Positions 26,994-35,750 of a stretch of DNA of 64,000 bases are shown here, one piece after another. The position numbers and the translations under genes are program-made. The stretch's first letter is position 1. Each line of letters begins with the position of its first letter. The stretch spans positions 2,604,001 to 2,668,000 of the forward strand of contig NZ_BAAAWU010000001.1 in the NCBI RefSeq assembly GCF_039535235.1, read 5' to 3'. Source of the DNA: Streptomyces roseoviridis. Lineage in GTDB: Bacteria; Actinomycetota; Actinomycetes; Streptomycetales; Streptomycetaceae. A model generated the notes under the pieces. The model had not been told where the DNA came from. It saw only the letters and a program-made list of their open reading frames with translations, and searched no databases.

Positions 26994-28361
26994 ATGCGTC
27001 GCAGAATCCTTTCCCGGCTGTCCGTCGCCACCGTCTCGCTCGGTCTCCTCGCCGGCCTCGCGCCCGCCGCACATGCGCAGGCCCATGCGCAGGCGCAGGC
27101 CCATGCGCACGAGGCCCCCGCGGTCACCGCCAAGCCCGCGTACAAGCGCGTCGGCTACTTCACCCAATGGGGCGTCTACGGGCGGAACTTCCAGGTCAAG
27201 GACCTGGACACCAGCGGCACCGCGGCCAAGCTGAGCCACGTCAACTACGCCTTCGGCAACGTCGGCGCGGACGGCCGGTGCTTCACCGGCAACGTCCCCG
27301 GCGAGGCCGACGCCTGGGCCGACTACGTCCGCCCGCTCGATGCCGCCGGCTCCGTCGACGGCGTCGCCGACACCCCGGACCAGCCGCTGGCCGGCAACTT
27401 CAACCAGCTGCGCGAACTCAAGGCCAAGCACCCCGGCCTCAAGGTGATGATCTCGCTCGGCGGCTGGAGCTGGTCCACCCACTTCTCGGACGCGGCCCGC
27501 ACCCCCGCCTCGCGCAAGGCCCTGGTGGCCTCCTGCATCGACCTCTACATCAAGGGCAACCTTCCCGTCGACGGCGCCCGCGGCGGCGCCGGAGCCGCGG
27601 CGGGCCTCTTCGACGGCATCGACCTCGACTGGGAGTGGCCCGGCTCCGCGGGCGACACCGACACCGTCTTCCGCCCCGAGGACAAGCAGAACTTCACCGC
27701 GCTCGTACGGGAGTTCCGCACCCAGCTCGACGCCTACGCGCGGTCCCAGAAGCAGCGGACGCGCTATGAACTCACCGCCTTCGTCCCGACCGCGCCCGCG
27801 AAGATCGACGCCGGTTTCGAGGTCCGGAAGATCATGCGCGACCTCGACTTCGTGAACCTCCAGGGCTACGACTTCCACGGCAGCTGGGAGTCCACCACCG
27901 CCCAGCAGTCCGCGCTCTTCGCGCCCCGCGGCGACTTCAGCGTCGACCAGACGGTCAGGGACTGGCTGCGGCGCGGCGCACCGGCCCGCAAGCTGGTGGT
28001 CGGCATGCCGTTCTACGGCCAGGGCTGGACGGGCGTGACGGGCGGCGGCGACGGGCTCGGCCGGCCGGCCACCGGCCCCGCCCCGGCGACCTGGGCCAAC
28101 GGCTACGAGGACTACAAGGCGCTGAAGAAGCTGGCGGACTCAGGCACGTACACCCTGCACCGGGACCGGAGGAACGGTCATGCCTGGCTGTTCGACGGCA
28201 CGACCCTGTGGACGTACGACGACCCGTACGTGCTGCGCACCAAGTCCGCGTACGTACGGGCCATGGGTCTCGGCGGCGCCATGTTCTGGTCGCTCGACGG
28301 GGACACCCCGGACGGCGAGCTGATCACGGCGGTGGACGGCGTCCTCGGCGCCCGCCGCTGA
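26994..28361 (+). CDS. Secreted chitinase, glycoside hydrolase family 18
   Basis: A 455-aa secreted enzyme that cleaves beta-1,4 bonds in chitin. The start is ATG 26994 with AGGAA upstream; the open frame extends further 5' but across the promoter. The signal peptide RRRILSRLSVATVSLGLLAG ends near AHA and is followed by a short His/Ala/Gln repeat (AQAHAQAQAHAH). The catalytic motif DGIDLDWEW fits DxxDxDxE, and the substrate-cleft segments KVMISLGGWSWS, FVNLQGYDFHGSWE and GMPFYGQGW are present. There is no carbohydrate-binding or fibronectin domain, so it is a single-domain chitinase. Regulation by the dre site upstream is likely. Confidence 0.95.
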   Translation: MRRRILSRLSVATVSLGLLAGLAPAAHAQAHAQAQAHAHEAPAVTAKPAYKRVGYFTQWGVYGRNFQVKDLDTSGTAAKLSHVNYAFGNVGADGRCFTGNVPGEADAWADYVRPLDAAGSVDGVADTPDQPLAGNFNQLRELKAKHPGLKVMISLGGWSWSTHFSDAARTPASRKALVASCIDLYIKGNLPVDGARGGAGAAAGLFDGIDLDWEWPGSAGDTDTVFRPEDKQNFTALVREFRTQLDAYARSQKQRTRYELTAFVPTAPAKIDAGFEVRKIMRDLDFVNLQGYDFHGSWESTTAQQSALFAPRGDFSVDQTVRDWLRRGAPARKLVVGMPFYGQGWTGVTGGGDGLGRPATGPAPATWANGYEDYKALKKLADSGTYTLHRDRRNGHAWLFDGTTLWTYDDPYVLRTKSAYVRAMGLGGAMFWSLDGDTPDGELITAVDGVLGARR

Positions 28362-28418
28362 CCGTCCGGGGCGGGGCCTTGACCGGCCGCGTCCCCCGGG
28401 GCGGCGGCGGGTGAGGCG

Positions 28419-29705
28419 TCAGACCTTCCGGCCGCCGCCCTCGCCGCCCCCCTCGCTCTCGCCGCTGCCGCCACTCCCGCCCGTCCCACCGCCGCCGGTG
28501 GCACCGCCGCCGTCACTCCCCTCCTCCAGGGTGTCGGTCAGCCCGAGCGCCGAGCGCGACTGCTTCTCGGCGTCCGTGGTGAGCGCGTCGTAGGCGGCCT
28601 CGTAGACCTCCCAGAACGCGTCCGCGTCCTTCGCCGTCGCGAGCGCCCGCCACTTCCGCGCGGCCGTCTCCAGCTTCTCCGCCAGCTCGCCGACCGGCTT
28701 CGCGGAGCCGTCGGGCCAGGTGTGCCCGCGCAGGCCGTCGCCCGCCGTGGTGACGGCCCGGTGCACCTTCCGGGCCCATGCCTTGTTGCCCGCCAGGTCC
28801 GCGTCCGCGTCCTTGTCGGGCTCCTCGAAGAGGGCGTCGTCGATCGGGTTCATCTGCTTCAGGAAGTGCACCTGGTCGGCGTCGAGGGTGCTCTCGTCGC
28901 TGCGCAGGGACCGGGTGAAGGGTGCTCCCTCGGTGGCCAGCGTGCAGGTCACGGCCCGGTCGCCGAGCCGCCAGCTCTCCTTGCTGGGCAGGTAGTAGTA
29001 GGTCAGCGCGTCCTCCGGGACGGCCCAGGTGTCGAGCGCGTAGGCGCTGTTGACCTTCTGGCAGCGGTCCTCGGCGATGCGGTCGATGGCGTCCTCGCCC
29101 GGCCACCTGGTGAAGCCGGTGATCTTGAATCCCCCGCTGACCTCGCCCTCGTGGGGCGTGGTGCACGGCACCGTCTTCACATCCGTGGCGTACGTCTCCA
29201 GCTTGCCGTCCACGCGGAAGCAGTCGCCCTTGCGCAGCGAGAACGGCGACTGGTCCGCGGCGGCCTCGTCCATGCCCTTGTCGAACTCGCGCCACGCGTC
29301 GGCGAAGCTGCCGCTCGTGAAGCCCAGGGCCATCATCAGGCAGGCGAGGGACGAGAGCACGATGCCGGTGATGGCCATGCCCTTGCCCTTCTGCTGCTTC
29401 TTCCTGATCTGGGGCAGGGCTATCAGGCCGAAGACGAGGCCGAGGGGCGGCAGGCAGCAGACGATGCCGGAGACCAGGGACGCGACGGCCAGGCCGTTGG
29501 TGCTCTGCCGCGGCACCCCGTACGGGCCCGGCACGCCGGGCGCGCCGCCGGGTCCCCCCGGGCCGTAGGGCCCGTACGGGCCGGGAGGCGGCGAGGTGTA
29601 CGGGCCGGGGGACGCGTACGGGCCGGGCACGGGCCCGCCCTGCCGCGGCGGCTGCGGGGGCTGCTGCGGGGCCGGGGAATCCTGAGGCGGCTGGAACGGG
29701 TCCAC
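28419..29705 (-). CDS. DUF4190/septum-formation-type membrane protein
   Basis: A 428-aa protein. Start placed at GTG 29705 (VDPFQPPQ) because AGGAGC lies 9 bases upstream; a GTG at 29753 would add 16 residues. Residues 1 to about 75 are a disordered Pro/Gly/Tyr-rich cytoplasmic tail. Two membrane segments follow (NGLAVASLVSGIVCCLPPLG and MAITGIVLSSLACLMMALGF), the DUF4190 pattern. The outer domain carries Cys residues (KGDCFRV, VPCTTPHEGEVSGGF, DRCQKV, VTCTLA), as in septum-formation-family proteins of actinobacteria. The C-terminus is Gly/Ser-rich. Role unproven; it faces the chitinase gene convergently. Confidence 0.82.
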   Translation of the reverse strand: MDPFQPPQDSPAPQQPPQPPRQGGPVPGPYASPGPYTSPPPGPYGPYGPGGPGGAPGVPGPYGVPRQSTNGLAVASLVSGIVCCLPPLGLVFGLIALPQIRKKQQKGKGMAITGIVLSSLACLMMALGFTSGSFADAWREFDKGMDEAAADQSPFSLRKGDCFRVDGKLETYATDVKTVPCTTPHEGEVSGGFKITGFTRWPGEDAIDRIAEDRCQKVNSAYALDTWAVPEDALTYYYLPSKESWRLGDRAVTCTLATEGAPFTRSLRSDESTLDADQVHFLKQMNPIDDALFEEPDKDADADLAGNKAWARKVHRAVTTAGDGLRGHTWPDGSAKPVGELAEKLETAARKWRALATAKDADAFWEVYEAAYDALTTDAEKQSRSALGLTDTLEEGSDGGGATGGGGTGGSGGSGESEGGGEGGGRKV

Positions 29706-29803
29706 GAGTACGGTGCTCCTGTAGGGGCGCGCGGGGCGGGCGGGGCGATGCACGGAAGTCGAACGGGCGCGCGCATCGTACGTGGTCCGGGGACGGGGGC
29801 GGT

Positions 29804-31006
29804 ATGCGGGGCTCGACGGTACGGGCGGTCAACCGCCTCACGGCACGGTGGGCGGGAGTCCTGCCGCCCGGGCAGGGCACGGTCCTGTCGGCGAGCGGTG
29901 TCTGGCCCCTGCTGGCGTTCCTCGCGGACGGCGCCGAGGGCTCGGCCCGGGCCGAGCTGGAGGAGGCGCTCGGGATGCGGGCGGGCTCGGCGGTGGGCGC
30001 GGCCCGCGAGCTGCTCGACGCACTGGCGCGGATTCCCGGTGCCGGCTCGGCCGTCGGCCTGTGGACGCGCCCGCGTGTGCGGCCGTACGACGCGTGGGCG
30101 GCGGGTCTGCCGGAGGCGACGCTGGGCCGGCTCGGCGAGGACGACGTGGAGAACCAGCGGCTTCTGGACGCCTGGGCGGCCCAGCGCACGGGCGGCCTGA
30201 TCCCGGCGATGCCGGTGACGGTGAGGAAGGACACGGATCTGGTCCTGGCCACCGCGCAGGCGGTGCGGACGACGTGGCTGCGGCCGTTCCGGGAGGGTGG
30301 CGGGTTCCCGGACCACGGGCCCTGGGCCGGGCGGGAGATCGCCGCCCTGCACCGCACGACCGGGCTGCTCGACCGGGTCGGGGTGGCGACGACGGACGCG
30401 GGGCCGCTCACGGTGATGAAGGTGCTGGGCAGCACCGGCGTCGACGTCCACCTGCTGCTCGGGCCGGTGGACGCGGAGTGCGGCGCCGTCCTGAAGGCGG
30501 GGGTGGACGTCCTGTCCGGCGCCTGCCCCACCGTCACGGGTGACCTGCTGCCGCTGGGCGGGCCGGGCCCGGGACTCGACGTCCGCAACGTGCGCAGCAC
30601 GTCCCGGGAGCCGTACCTGTCGGTGACGACGCCGCCGTTCTCGCTCACGGCCGAGCACGATCTCACCGCGCTGCACGGGCTGTTCGGCCTCACGACGGCG
30701 CGGGACACCACCCGCGGGCACTTCCCGGGCATCTGCGCCCGTCCGCCGCTGGCGGTGCGGCAGGCCCGGCAGGCGGCGATGGCGCGCTTCGGCGCGAGGG
30801 GGTTCGAGGCGGCCTCGGTGACGGCGATCGGCATGCCGGGTGCGGGGGTGCCGCGACTGCCGTTCGTGGTCCGGCGGATCGACCTGGACATCGACCGGCC
30901 CTTCGGCTTCCTGACCGTGCACCGCACCTCGCGGCTGGTCCTGGCGGCGGGCTGGGTGGCCGAGCCGGAGCCGTACCTCTTGGAAGAAGAGGAGTGGGAG
31001 GCGTGA
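29804..31006 (+). CDS. Serpin family protease inhibitor
   Basis: A 400-aa serpin-like protein. SASGVWPLLAFLADGAEGSA with ARAELEEALG matches the conserved serpin helix-B region, and LVLATAQAVRTTWLRPFREG matches the strand-3A/shutter region. The hinge-like ARGFEAASVTAIGMPG precedes the reactive loop, and the C-terminal signature is DRPFGFLTVHRTSRLVLAAG. Serpins trap serine or cysteine proteases by a one-way conformational change. No signal peptide is evident, so it probably acts inside the cell. The next gene is a convergent secreted subtilase, a possible but unproven target. The P1 residue cannot be fixed by eye. Confidence 0.85.
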   Translation: MRGSTVRAVNRLTARWAGVLPPGQGTVLSASGVWPLLAFLADGAEGSARAELEEALGMRAGSAVGAARELLDALARIPGAGSAVGLWTRPRVRPYDAWAAGLPEATLGRLGEDDVENQRLLDAWAAQRTGGLIPAMPVTVRKDTDLVLATAQAVRTTWLRPFREGGGFPDHGPWAGREIAALHRTTGLLDRVGVATTDAGPLTVMKVLGSTGVDVHLLLGPVDAECGAVLKAGVDVLSGACPTVTGDLLPLGGPGPGLDVRNVRSTSREPYLSVTTPPFSLTAEHDLTALHGLFGLTTARDTTRGHFPGICARPPLAVRQARQAAMARFGARGFEAASVTAIGMPGAGVPRLPFVVRRIDLDIDRPFGFLTVHRTSRLVLAAGWVAEPEPYLLEEEEWEA

Positions 31007-31021
31007 CGGAGGGCCTGGGGG

Positions 31022-31080
31022 CCGGAGGGCGCCGGAGGGCCGGAGGGCGCCGGAGGGCCGGAGGGCGCCGGAGGGCCGGA
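31022..31080. repeat. 18-bp tandem repeat array
   Basis: Three exact 18-bp units CCGGAGGGCGCCGGAGGG at 31022-31039, 31040-31057 and 31058-31075, plus a partial copy. It lies between the serpin stop and the terminator shared with the subtilase gene. Such exact arrays usually vary in copy number. Confidence 0.9.
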
Positions 31081-31097
31081 AGAGAGAAGTGACGACG

Positions 31098-31126
31098 GGG
31101 GCGGCCGCCGGATCGGCGACCGCCCC
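31098..31126. terminator. Bidirectional terminator between serpin and subtilase genes
   Basis: Hairpin of GGGGCGG (31098-31104) with CCGCCCC (31120-31126) and an inner CGCCG/CGGCG stem around a GAT loop, with one mismatch between the two stems. It serves two convergent genes. Confidence 0.7.
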
Positions 31127-31166
31127 TGTCCTTCAGCGTTCTTCTTCCTGGGGCGTCAGACGTGCG

Positions 31167-32741
31167 TCAGAACTGCAGGCCCCAGGAGTCGATGCGGCCG
31201 GTGTCGTAGTTCGCGTTGTCCGTGACCCGGAGCTTCCACGTGCCGTTCGCGACCTCGGAGGAGGCGTTGACGGTGTACGTGGTGTTGATGTTGTCCGCGC
31301 TGCCGCCGGTGCCGAAGCCCTTCAGCGTGTACGCGGTGCCGTCCGGGGCGATGAGCTGGACCTGGAGGTCACCGATGTAGGTGTGGACGATGTTCACCGG
31401 CACCTGGAGGGCGGCGGGCGCGTTGCCCGTGACGCCGCTGACGGTGACGGGGGACTCGGCGGTCGCGTTGTCGTTGATCGCGTAGTCCGTGGTGTTCTCG
31501 AACTTCGGACCGGGCGGCGTGGTGGTGCCGCCGCCGACGTACAGCAGGCGGTTCGGGGAGCCGGTGCCGGGGCTGGTGACCACGTTCGGGGTCGCGGCGC
31601 TGGTCAGGGCCGTGGAGACGGCCGCCGGGGTGGCCGTCGGGTTGTCCGCCAGGTAGAGGGCGGCGGCGCCGGCCACGTGCGGGGTCGCCATGGACGTGCC
31701 GGAGATGGTGTTCGTGGCGGTGTCGTTGGTGTTCCAGGCCGACTTGATGGAGGAGCCCGGGGCGAAGATGTCCAGGACGCTGCCGTAGTTGGAGAAGCTG
31801 GAGCGGGCGTCCGAGCTGGTCGTGGAGCCGACCGTGATGGCCTCGCCGACGCGCGCCGGCGAGTAGTTGGACGCGTTGGAGCTGTCGTTGCCCGCGGCGA
31901 CCGCGTAGGTGATGCCGGCGGCGATCGACCGGCGGACGGCGTCGTCGAGGACGGTGTCGACGCCTCCGCCGAGGCTCATGTTGGCGACGGCCGGCTTGAC
32001 GGCGTTGCGCGTCACCCAGTCGATGCCCGCGACGACCTGCTCGGTCGTGCCGGAGCCGGAGTTGTCGAGGACCCGGACGCCGACGATCTTCGCCTTCTTG
32101 GCGACACCGTGCGCCGTGCCGGCGATGGTGCCGGCGACGTGCGTGCCGTGGCCGTGGCCGTCCTGCGCGGTGTTGTCGTTGTCGATCGCGTCGTAGCCGT
32201 TGGAGGCCCGGCCGCCGAAGTCGCTGTGGCTGATGCGGACGCCGGTGTCGATGACGTACGCCGTGACGCCCTGGCCCGCGCTGTCCGGGTAGGTGTAGCT
32301 CTGGTTGAGCGGGAGGGCCTTCTGGTCGATCCGGTCGAGACCCCAGGACGGCGGGGAGGGCTGGGTGCCGTCGATGGTGAAGACGCGGTTCTGGCTGACG
32401 GATTCGACGGCCGGGTCGGCGGCGAGCTTCTTGGCCTGGGCCTCGGAGAGCTCGACGGAGTAGCCGTTGAGGGCCGCGGTGTACGTCCGCTTGATCTTGG
32501 CGCCGAACTTCGTCGCGACCGCCCGGCCCTGCGCGGTCTCCGCCTGGGCGGCGGACTCGCGGAGGGTGACGATGTAGCTGTTGGGGACGGTCCCCTCCGC
32601 GCCGGCGTTCAGGATGACGCCTTCGGCGGTGGTCCCGGCGGCGGTGGCCGGAAGGGCGGAGAGGGAGCCGAGCGCCAGGGAAACGACGGCTATGGCGCCG
32701 GCTGCGGCGAGTCTGCGCCGCGAATCACGCATCACGGACAT
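31167..32741 (-). CDS. Secreted S8 serine peptidase (subtilase) with P-domain
   Basis: A 524-aa secreted protease. Start ATG 32741, with GAGGAGG 9 bases upstream. Signal peptide to about residue 35 (ending PATAA), then an inhibitor-I9-type propeptide (about 50-125: VPNSYIVTLRESAAQAETAQ). The catalytic triad is D165 in VIDTG, H198 in GHGHGTHVAG and S350 in GTSMATPH, with oxyanion Asn in AAGND. The C-terminal 115 residues form a proprotein-convertase P-domain (NIVHTYIGDLQVQLIAPDGT, GTWKLRVTDNANYDTG, ending DSWGLQF). It degrades extracellular protein and is made as a self-inhibited zymogen. A serpin gene faces it. Confidence 0.96.
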   Translation of the reverse strand: MSVMRDSRRRLAAAGAIAVVSLALGSLSALPATAAGTTAEGVILNAGAEGTVPNSYIVTLRESAAQAETAQGRAVATKFGAKIKRTYTAALNGYSVELSEAQAKKLAADPAVESVSQNRVFTIDGTQPSPPSWGLDRIDQKALPLNQSYTYPDSAGQGVTAYVIDTGVRISHSDFGGRASNGYDAIDNDNTAQDGHGHGTHVAGTIAGTAHGVAKKAKIVGVRVLDNSGSGTTEQVVAGIDWVTRNAVKPAVANMSLGGGVDTVLDDAVRRSIAAGITYAVAAGNDSSNASNYSPARVGEAITVGSTTSSDARSSFSNYGSVLDIFAPGSSIKSAWNTNDTATNTISGTSMATPHVAGAAALYLADNPTATPAAVSTALTSAATPNVVTSPGTGSPNRLLYVGGGTTTPPGPKFENTTDYAINDNATAESPVTVSGVTGNAPAALQVPVNIVHTYIGDLQVQLIAPDGTAYTLKGFGTGGSADNINTTYTVNASSEVANGTWKLRVTDNANYDTGRIDSWGLQF

Positions 32742-32945
32742 GTGAGGGGTCCTCCTCATTGGTGGTGCGCTGCTGTGGGGGTGGTCGAGCGGTCAAGCAT
32801 TAGCAGGGACATGACAAGACGGCGTGGCTCCACACCGTTCGCCAAGTCCGGGTGCCGAGCGAAAGATTGACCGATCCATAGGAATCACACAAGGGTTCCG
32901 CCCGCCTCGTCACACTGCGGCCACACGACTGCGAAGCTGGCGATC

Positions 32946-34115
32946 ATGAACGACTACGTGTGTCCGCGATGCCGTACGCGAGCCCCCGTCACGGCCCTCA
33001 CCTGGTGTTGTCCCCGCTGCCGTGGCCCGTGGGACCTCGACCACGCCGGCGCGCCGGTGCCACTCGCGTCACTTGCGTCACGCGTGAATTCATTGTGGCG
33101 TTACACGGAAGCACTACCGCTCGCCACCTCTGGAGCCCCTGCCGTGCCGCCGGTGTCCCTGGGTGAGGGGCGCACGCCGCTGATCCCGCTCACCGACACG
33201 GTTTCGGCCAAACTCGATTTCCTCATGCCCACGTTGTCCTTCAAGGACCGGGGCGCCGTCATGCTCGCCGAGCTCGCGCGCCGCCTGGAGCCGCGCCGCG
33301 TGATCGCCGACAGCAGCGGCAACGCGGGCACGGCCGTCGCCGCGTACTGCGCCCGCGCCGGCCTCGACTGCGCCGTCCACGTACCGGAGGGCACCTCGCC
33401 GAAGAAGCTGGAGCAGATCCGCGCCCACGGCGCCCGTACGGTCGTCGTCCCGGGCGACCGGGAGGCCACGGCGCGGGCGGCGCGGGCGGCCGCCGACGAA
33501 CCCGGCGTCTTCTACGCCTCGCACGTGTACAACCCGCACTTCCTGCACGGCACGAAGACCTACGTCTACGAGCTGTGGGAGGACCTCGGCGGCCGGCTGC
33601 CCGACACCCTCGTGCTGCCGGTCGGCAACGGAACGCTGCTGCTCGGCGCGGCCCTCGCCGTGGCGGAGCTGCACGGCCACGGGCTCGTCGACCACCGCCC
33701 CGCCCTCGTCGCCGTCCAGGCCGAGGCCGTCTCCCCGCTGGCCGCCGCCTTCCACGCCGGCAGGGACGACCTGCCGGGCCCGGCCCCGGCCCCCGCCTCT
33801 GCCCCGGCTCCGGCTCCGGCCGCCGCCCGCCCCACCCTCGCCGAGGGCATCGCGATCCCGAACCCGCCGCGCGCGGCGCAGATCCTGCGGGCCGTACGAG
33901 CCTGCGGCGGCACCTTCCTCACCGTGCCGGAGGACGACATCCGCGCCGCCCAGCTGGACCTGGCGCGGCGCGGCCTGTACGTGGAGCCGACGGCGGCCGC
34001 CTGCTGGGCGGCCGTACGGGCGACGCCGCCGCGCCCCGGCACGACGGTCCTGCCGCTGTGCGGGGCGGGGGCGAAAACGGGCCTGGGGGCCGCGACGGAT
34101 CGGTCGGCGGGGTAG
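32946..34115 (+). CDS. Threonine-synthase-like PLP-dependent enzyme with N-terminal zinc ribbon
   Basis: A 389-aa fold-type II PLP enzyme. The N-terminus has two CxxC pairs (CPRCR at 6-10 and CCPRCR at 21-26), likely a zinc ribbon. The PLP-binding Lys is K100 in LSFKDRG, followed by the cofactor loop SSGNAGTAVAAYCA and the phosphate-binding Gly-rich loop VLPVGNGTLL. The SLGEGRTPL segment is typical of threonine synthases. At about 275-292 a low-complexity insert PAPAPASAPAPAPAAARP interrupts the domain. It is not in a threonine operon, so it may be a paralogue with another substrate, such as a beta-replacement or ammonia-lyase reaction. Confidence 0.85.
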   Translation: MNDYVCPRCRTRAPVTALTWCCPRCRGPWDLDHAGAPVPLASLASRVNSLWRYTEALPLATSGAPAVPPVSLGEGRTPLIPLTDTVSAKLDFLMPTLSFKDRGAVMLAELARRLEPRRVIADSSGNAGTAVAAYCARAGLDCAVHVPEGTSPKKLEQIRAHGARTVVVPGDREATARAARAAADEPGVFYASHVYNPHFLHGTKTYVYELWEDLGGRLPDTLVLPVGNGTLLLGAALAVAELHGHGLVDHRPALVAVQAEAVSPLAAAFHAGRDDLPGPAPAPASAPAPAPAAARPTLAEGIAIPNPPRAAQILRAVRACGGTFLTVPEDDIRAAQLDLARRGLYVEPTAAACWAAVRATPPRPGTTVLPLCGAGAKTGLGAATDRSAG

Positions 34116-34162
34116 GCACCGGGCGCAGGCCGCCGGGGCATGGTCGCCCCGACCCCCGGGCT

Positions 34163-34495
34163 TCAGGCGGCCCGGCCGGCCGCTCCCTCCTCGTACCGGA
34201 CATCCGGCACCCGCGTCCGCAGCCACGCCTCGCTCGCCCACCCCGCCATGACGAGCGTCACGACGACGGCGAGGGCGAGCAGCGCCGAGGAGCGCCGGCG
34301 GAGCAGGGCCCAGGCGCCGAGGGCGAGGGCGGGGATGCCGAGCAGCATCAGCGGCAGCTCGATCCACACCAGGCTGAAGTCCCGCCCCTCGCCCTCGAAC
34401 CCACCGGTCAGAGCGGGAGTGGCGCCGATCCCCCACACCACGAGTGCGGTGGTGAACCCGCCGAGCACGGCGAGAAATCCGATTCCGTCCTTCAT
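34163..34495 (-). CDS. Small integral membrane protein
   Basis: A 110-aa protein with three membrane segments: GFLAVLGGFTTALVVWGIGA (about 5-25), LVWIELPLMLLGIPALALGA (about 43-62) and ALLALAVVVTLVMAGWASEA (about 70-89). It has an extracellular loop and a short C-terminal tail. It lies 32 bp downstream of the lipoprotein gene on the same strand, so the two may be co-transcribed. No known domain. Confidence 0.75.
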   Translation of the reverse strand: MKDGIGFLAVLGGFTTALVVWGIGATPALTGGFEGEGRDFSLVWIELPLMLLGIPALALGAWALLRRRSSALLALAVVVTLVMAGWASEAWLRTRVPDVRYEEGAAGRAA

Positions 34496-34527
34496 GGGGT
34501 GGGGGACGCGAAGGCCGCCCGGGCGGT

Positions 34528-35271
34528 TCAGAACTCGTCGGCGCCGTTGCGGAGTTCCGGCGTCCAGTAACCGGTCTTGGCGACCGACTCGTTGACGGCC
34601 AGGCCGCCGGCCGGGGCCTTGACGACGATGCTGCCCTCGGCGGGGGCGCCGCCGGCGAAGAGGTTCACGTTGAAGGAGGTGACGACCTTGTTGTCCTCGT
34701 GGACACCGCCGAGAACGATGCGCACATTGGCGTACGCGGGGGCTCCCGGCTGCAGGACGACGGGGGCGGCCGGCTTGCTCTTGGCGACGGCGGGGATGTC
34801 CTTGGCGGTCTGGATCTCGCCGAAGGCGATCAGCGGGTATCCGTCGAGGCGGCAGGCGCGGCCGGAGGTGTTGGTCGCGGTGAGGACGATGTGCTCGGTG
34901 GGCGTCTCGTCCACCTTGGCCGCGGTGACCTTCACGTCCTTGTAGGTGCAGGACGAGGTCCTGGCGGAGGACGAGGACGAGGACGTCGACCCGGCCGAGA
35001 CCGCGACGGCGGCCTTGCCGCCGGTCGAGCCGCCCGCCGTCGAACCACCGGCGGCCGAGCCGCCGGTCGTGGCCGCGCCGGTGGTCGCACCGGCGGTGGT
35101 CGCAGCGGCGGTGGCCCCGCTCTTCTGTCCGCCCTCGGGCGTGACCTGAGTGACCGCGGCCCCCTCGTCGCGGCTACCGCCCTCGTCACCGCCACAGGCG
35201 GTCAGCCCCAGCGACAGGACGGCGGCGGCCGCGACGGCCAGGACGGTGTGCTTGCGGTGGTGGGTACGCAT
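34528..35271 (-). CDS. DUF4232-type exported lipoprotein
   Basis: A 247-aa lipoprotein starting MRTHHRKHTVLAVAAAAVLS with lipobox LGLTAC. The start ATG 35271 is preceded by GGGAGA. Residues about 40-110 are a disordered linker of Ala/Thr/Gly/Ser repeats (GATTGAATTGGSAAGGST and SSSSSSARTSS). The C-terminal domain (CTYKDVKVTAAKVDETPTEH, then ACRLDGYPLIAFG, and a Trp-Thr-Pro end) matches DUF4232, with two Cys likely disulfide-linked. Extracytoplasmic, function unknown. It is the last clear chromosomal gene before the island. Confidence 0.85.
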   Translation of the reverse strand: MRTHHRKHTVLAVAAAAVLSLGLTACGGDEGGSRDEGAAVTQVTPEGGQKSGATAAATTAGATTGAATTGGSAAGGSTAGGSTGGKAAVAVSAGSTSSSSSSARTSSCTYKDVKVTAAKVDETPTEHIVLTATNTSGRACRLDGYPLIAFGEIQTAKDIPAVAKSKPAAPVVLQPGAPAYANVRIVLGGVHEDNKVVTSFNVNLFAGGAPAEGSIVVKAPAGGLAVNESVAKTGYWTPELRNGADEF

Positions 35272-35669
35272 GGTGGTTCTCCCCCGGTTCAAGGTCGGAC
35301 GGCCCCGCATTCGGTGCCAGGTACACCTTCCCGCCCGCCCTTGCCGTCCCGCTTGCGTACGGCTAACGCCCGGCTGCCGCCTTCCCCGGGCAGCCGCAGT
35401 CGCTGATGTCGCCTCGTGACCGCCGCTGCCCGACGGGATGCGCCCGCCCCGCGCGGAAGGCTGGTCCCCGAAGGATCCGGACCACCCGCCCGAGGCACCC
35501 CGCCCCACGGAACTGACCGACGGAGCGCTCGCCTTCCGTCCGTCCGCCCAGAGGCGGTGGCACGGAGTGCGGACGCGCCCGCCGACGATCACCTCCGGCA
35601 CAGGAGAGTCCAGCACCCATCCAGCACGGTGACAGCGAAGCCTGCTCCCGTCGGGTCCCGTGCGAAGCG
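35272..35669. other. Intergenic region left of the island
   Basis: About 400 bp with no gene I can support; the open frames here have no coding bias. It should hold the promoter of the lipoprotein gene. At 35610-35630 two CCAGCAC motifs 11 bp apart (CCAGCACCCATCCAGCACGG) resemble the arm-type repeats of the island although they lie outside its left repeat. Confidence 0.55.
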
Positions 35670-35697
35670 ACTACACGTTGAAGCGGAACTCCACCAC
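35670..35697. repeat. Left attachment-site repeat (attL core)
   Basis: A 28-bp exact copy of 50983-51010. Read on the minus strand it encodes the last eight residues of YchF, VVEFRFNV, and the stop, but no ychF gene is attached to it. Flanking bases differ on both sides, so the identity is limited to this segment. Confidence 0.92.
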
Positions 35698-35726
35698 AAG
35701 GCCGTGACCTGCGGAAATGCAGGCGC

Positions 35727-35750
35727 ATCCCAGCACCATCCCGGCACGGG
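35727..35750. repeat. Arm-type repeat pair, left end
   Basis: Two copies of a CCCAGCAC-like motif in tandem (ATCCCAGCACC then ATCCCGGCACGGG). It differs at one of 24 positions from the pair at 50875-50898. It lies 30 bp inside the left core, as expected for integrase arm-binding sites. Confidence 0.75.

Noticed and set aside
31022..31080. CRISPR-like array
   Set aside because: The 18-bp units are directly adjacent with no unique spacers, and no cas genes are present.
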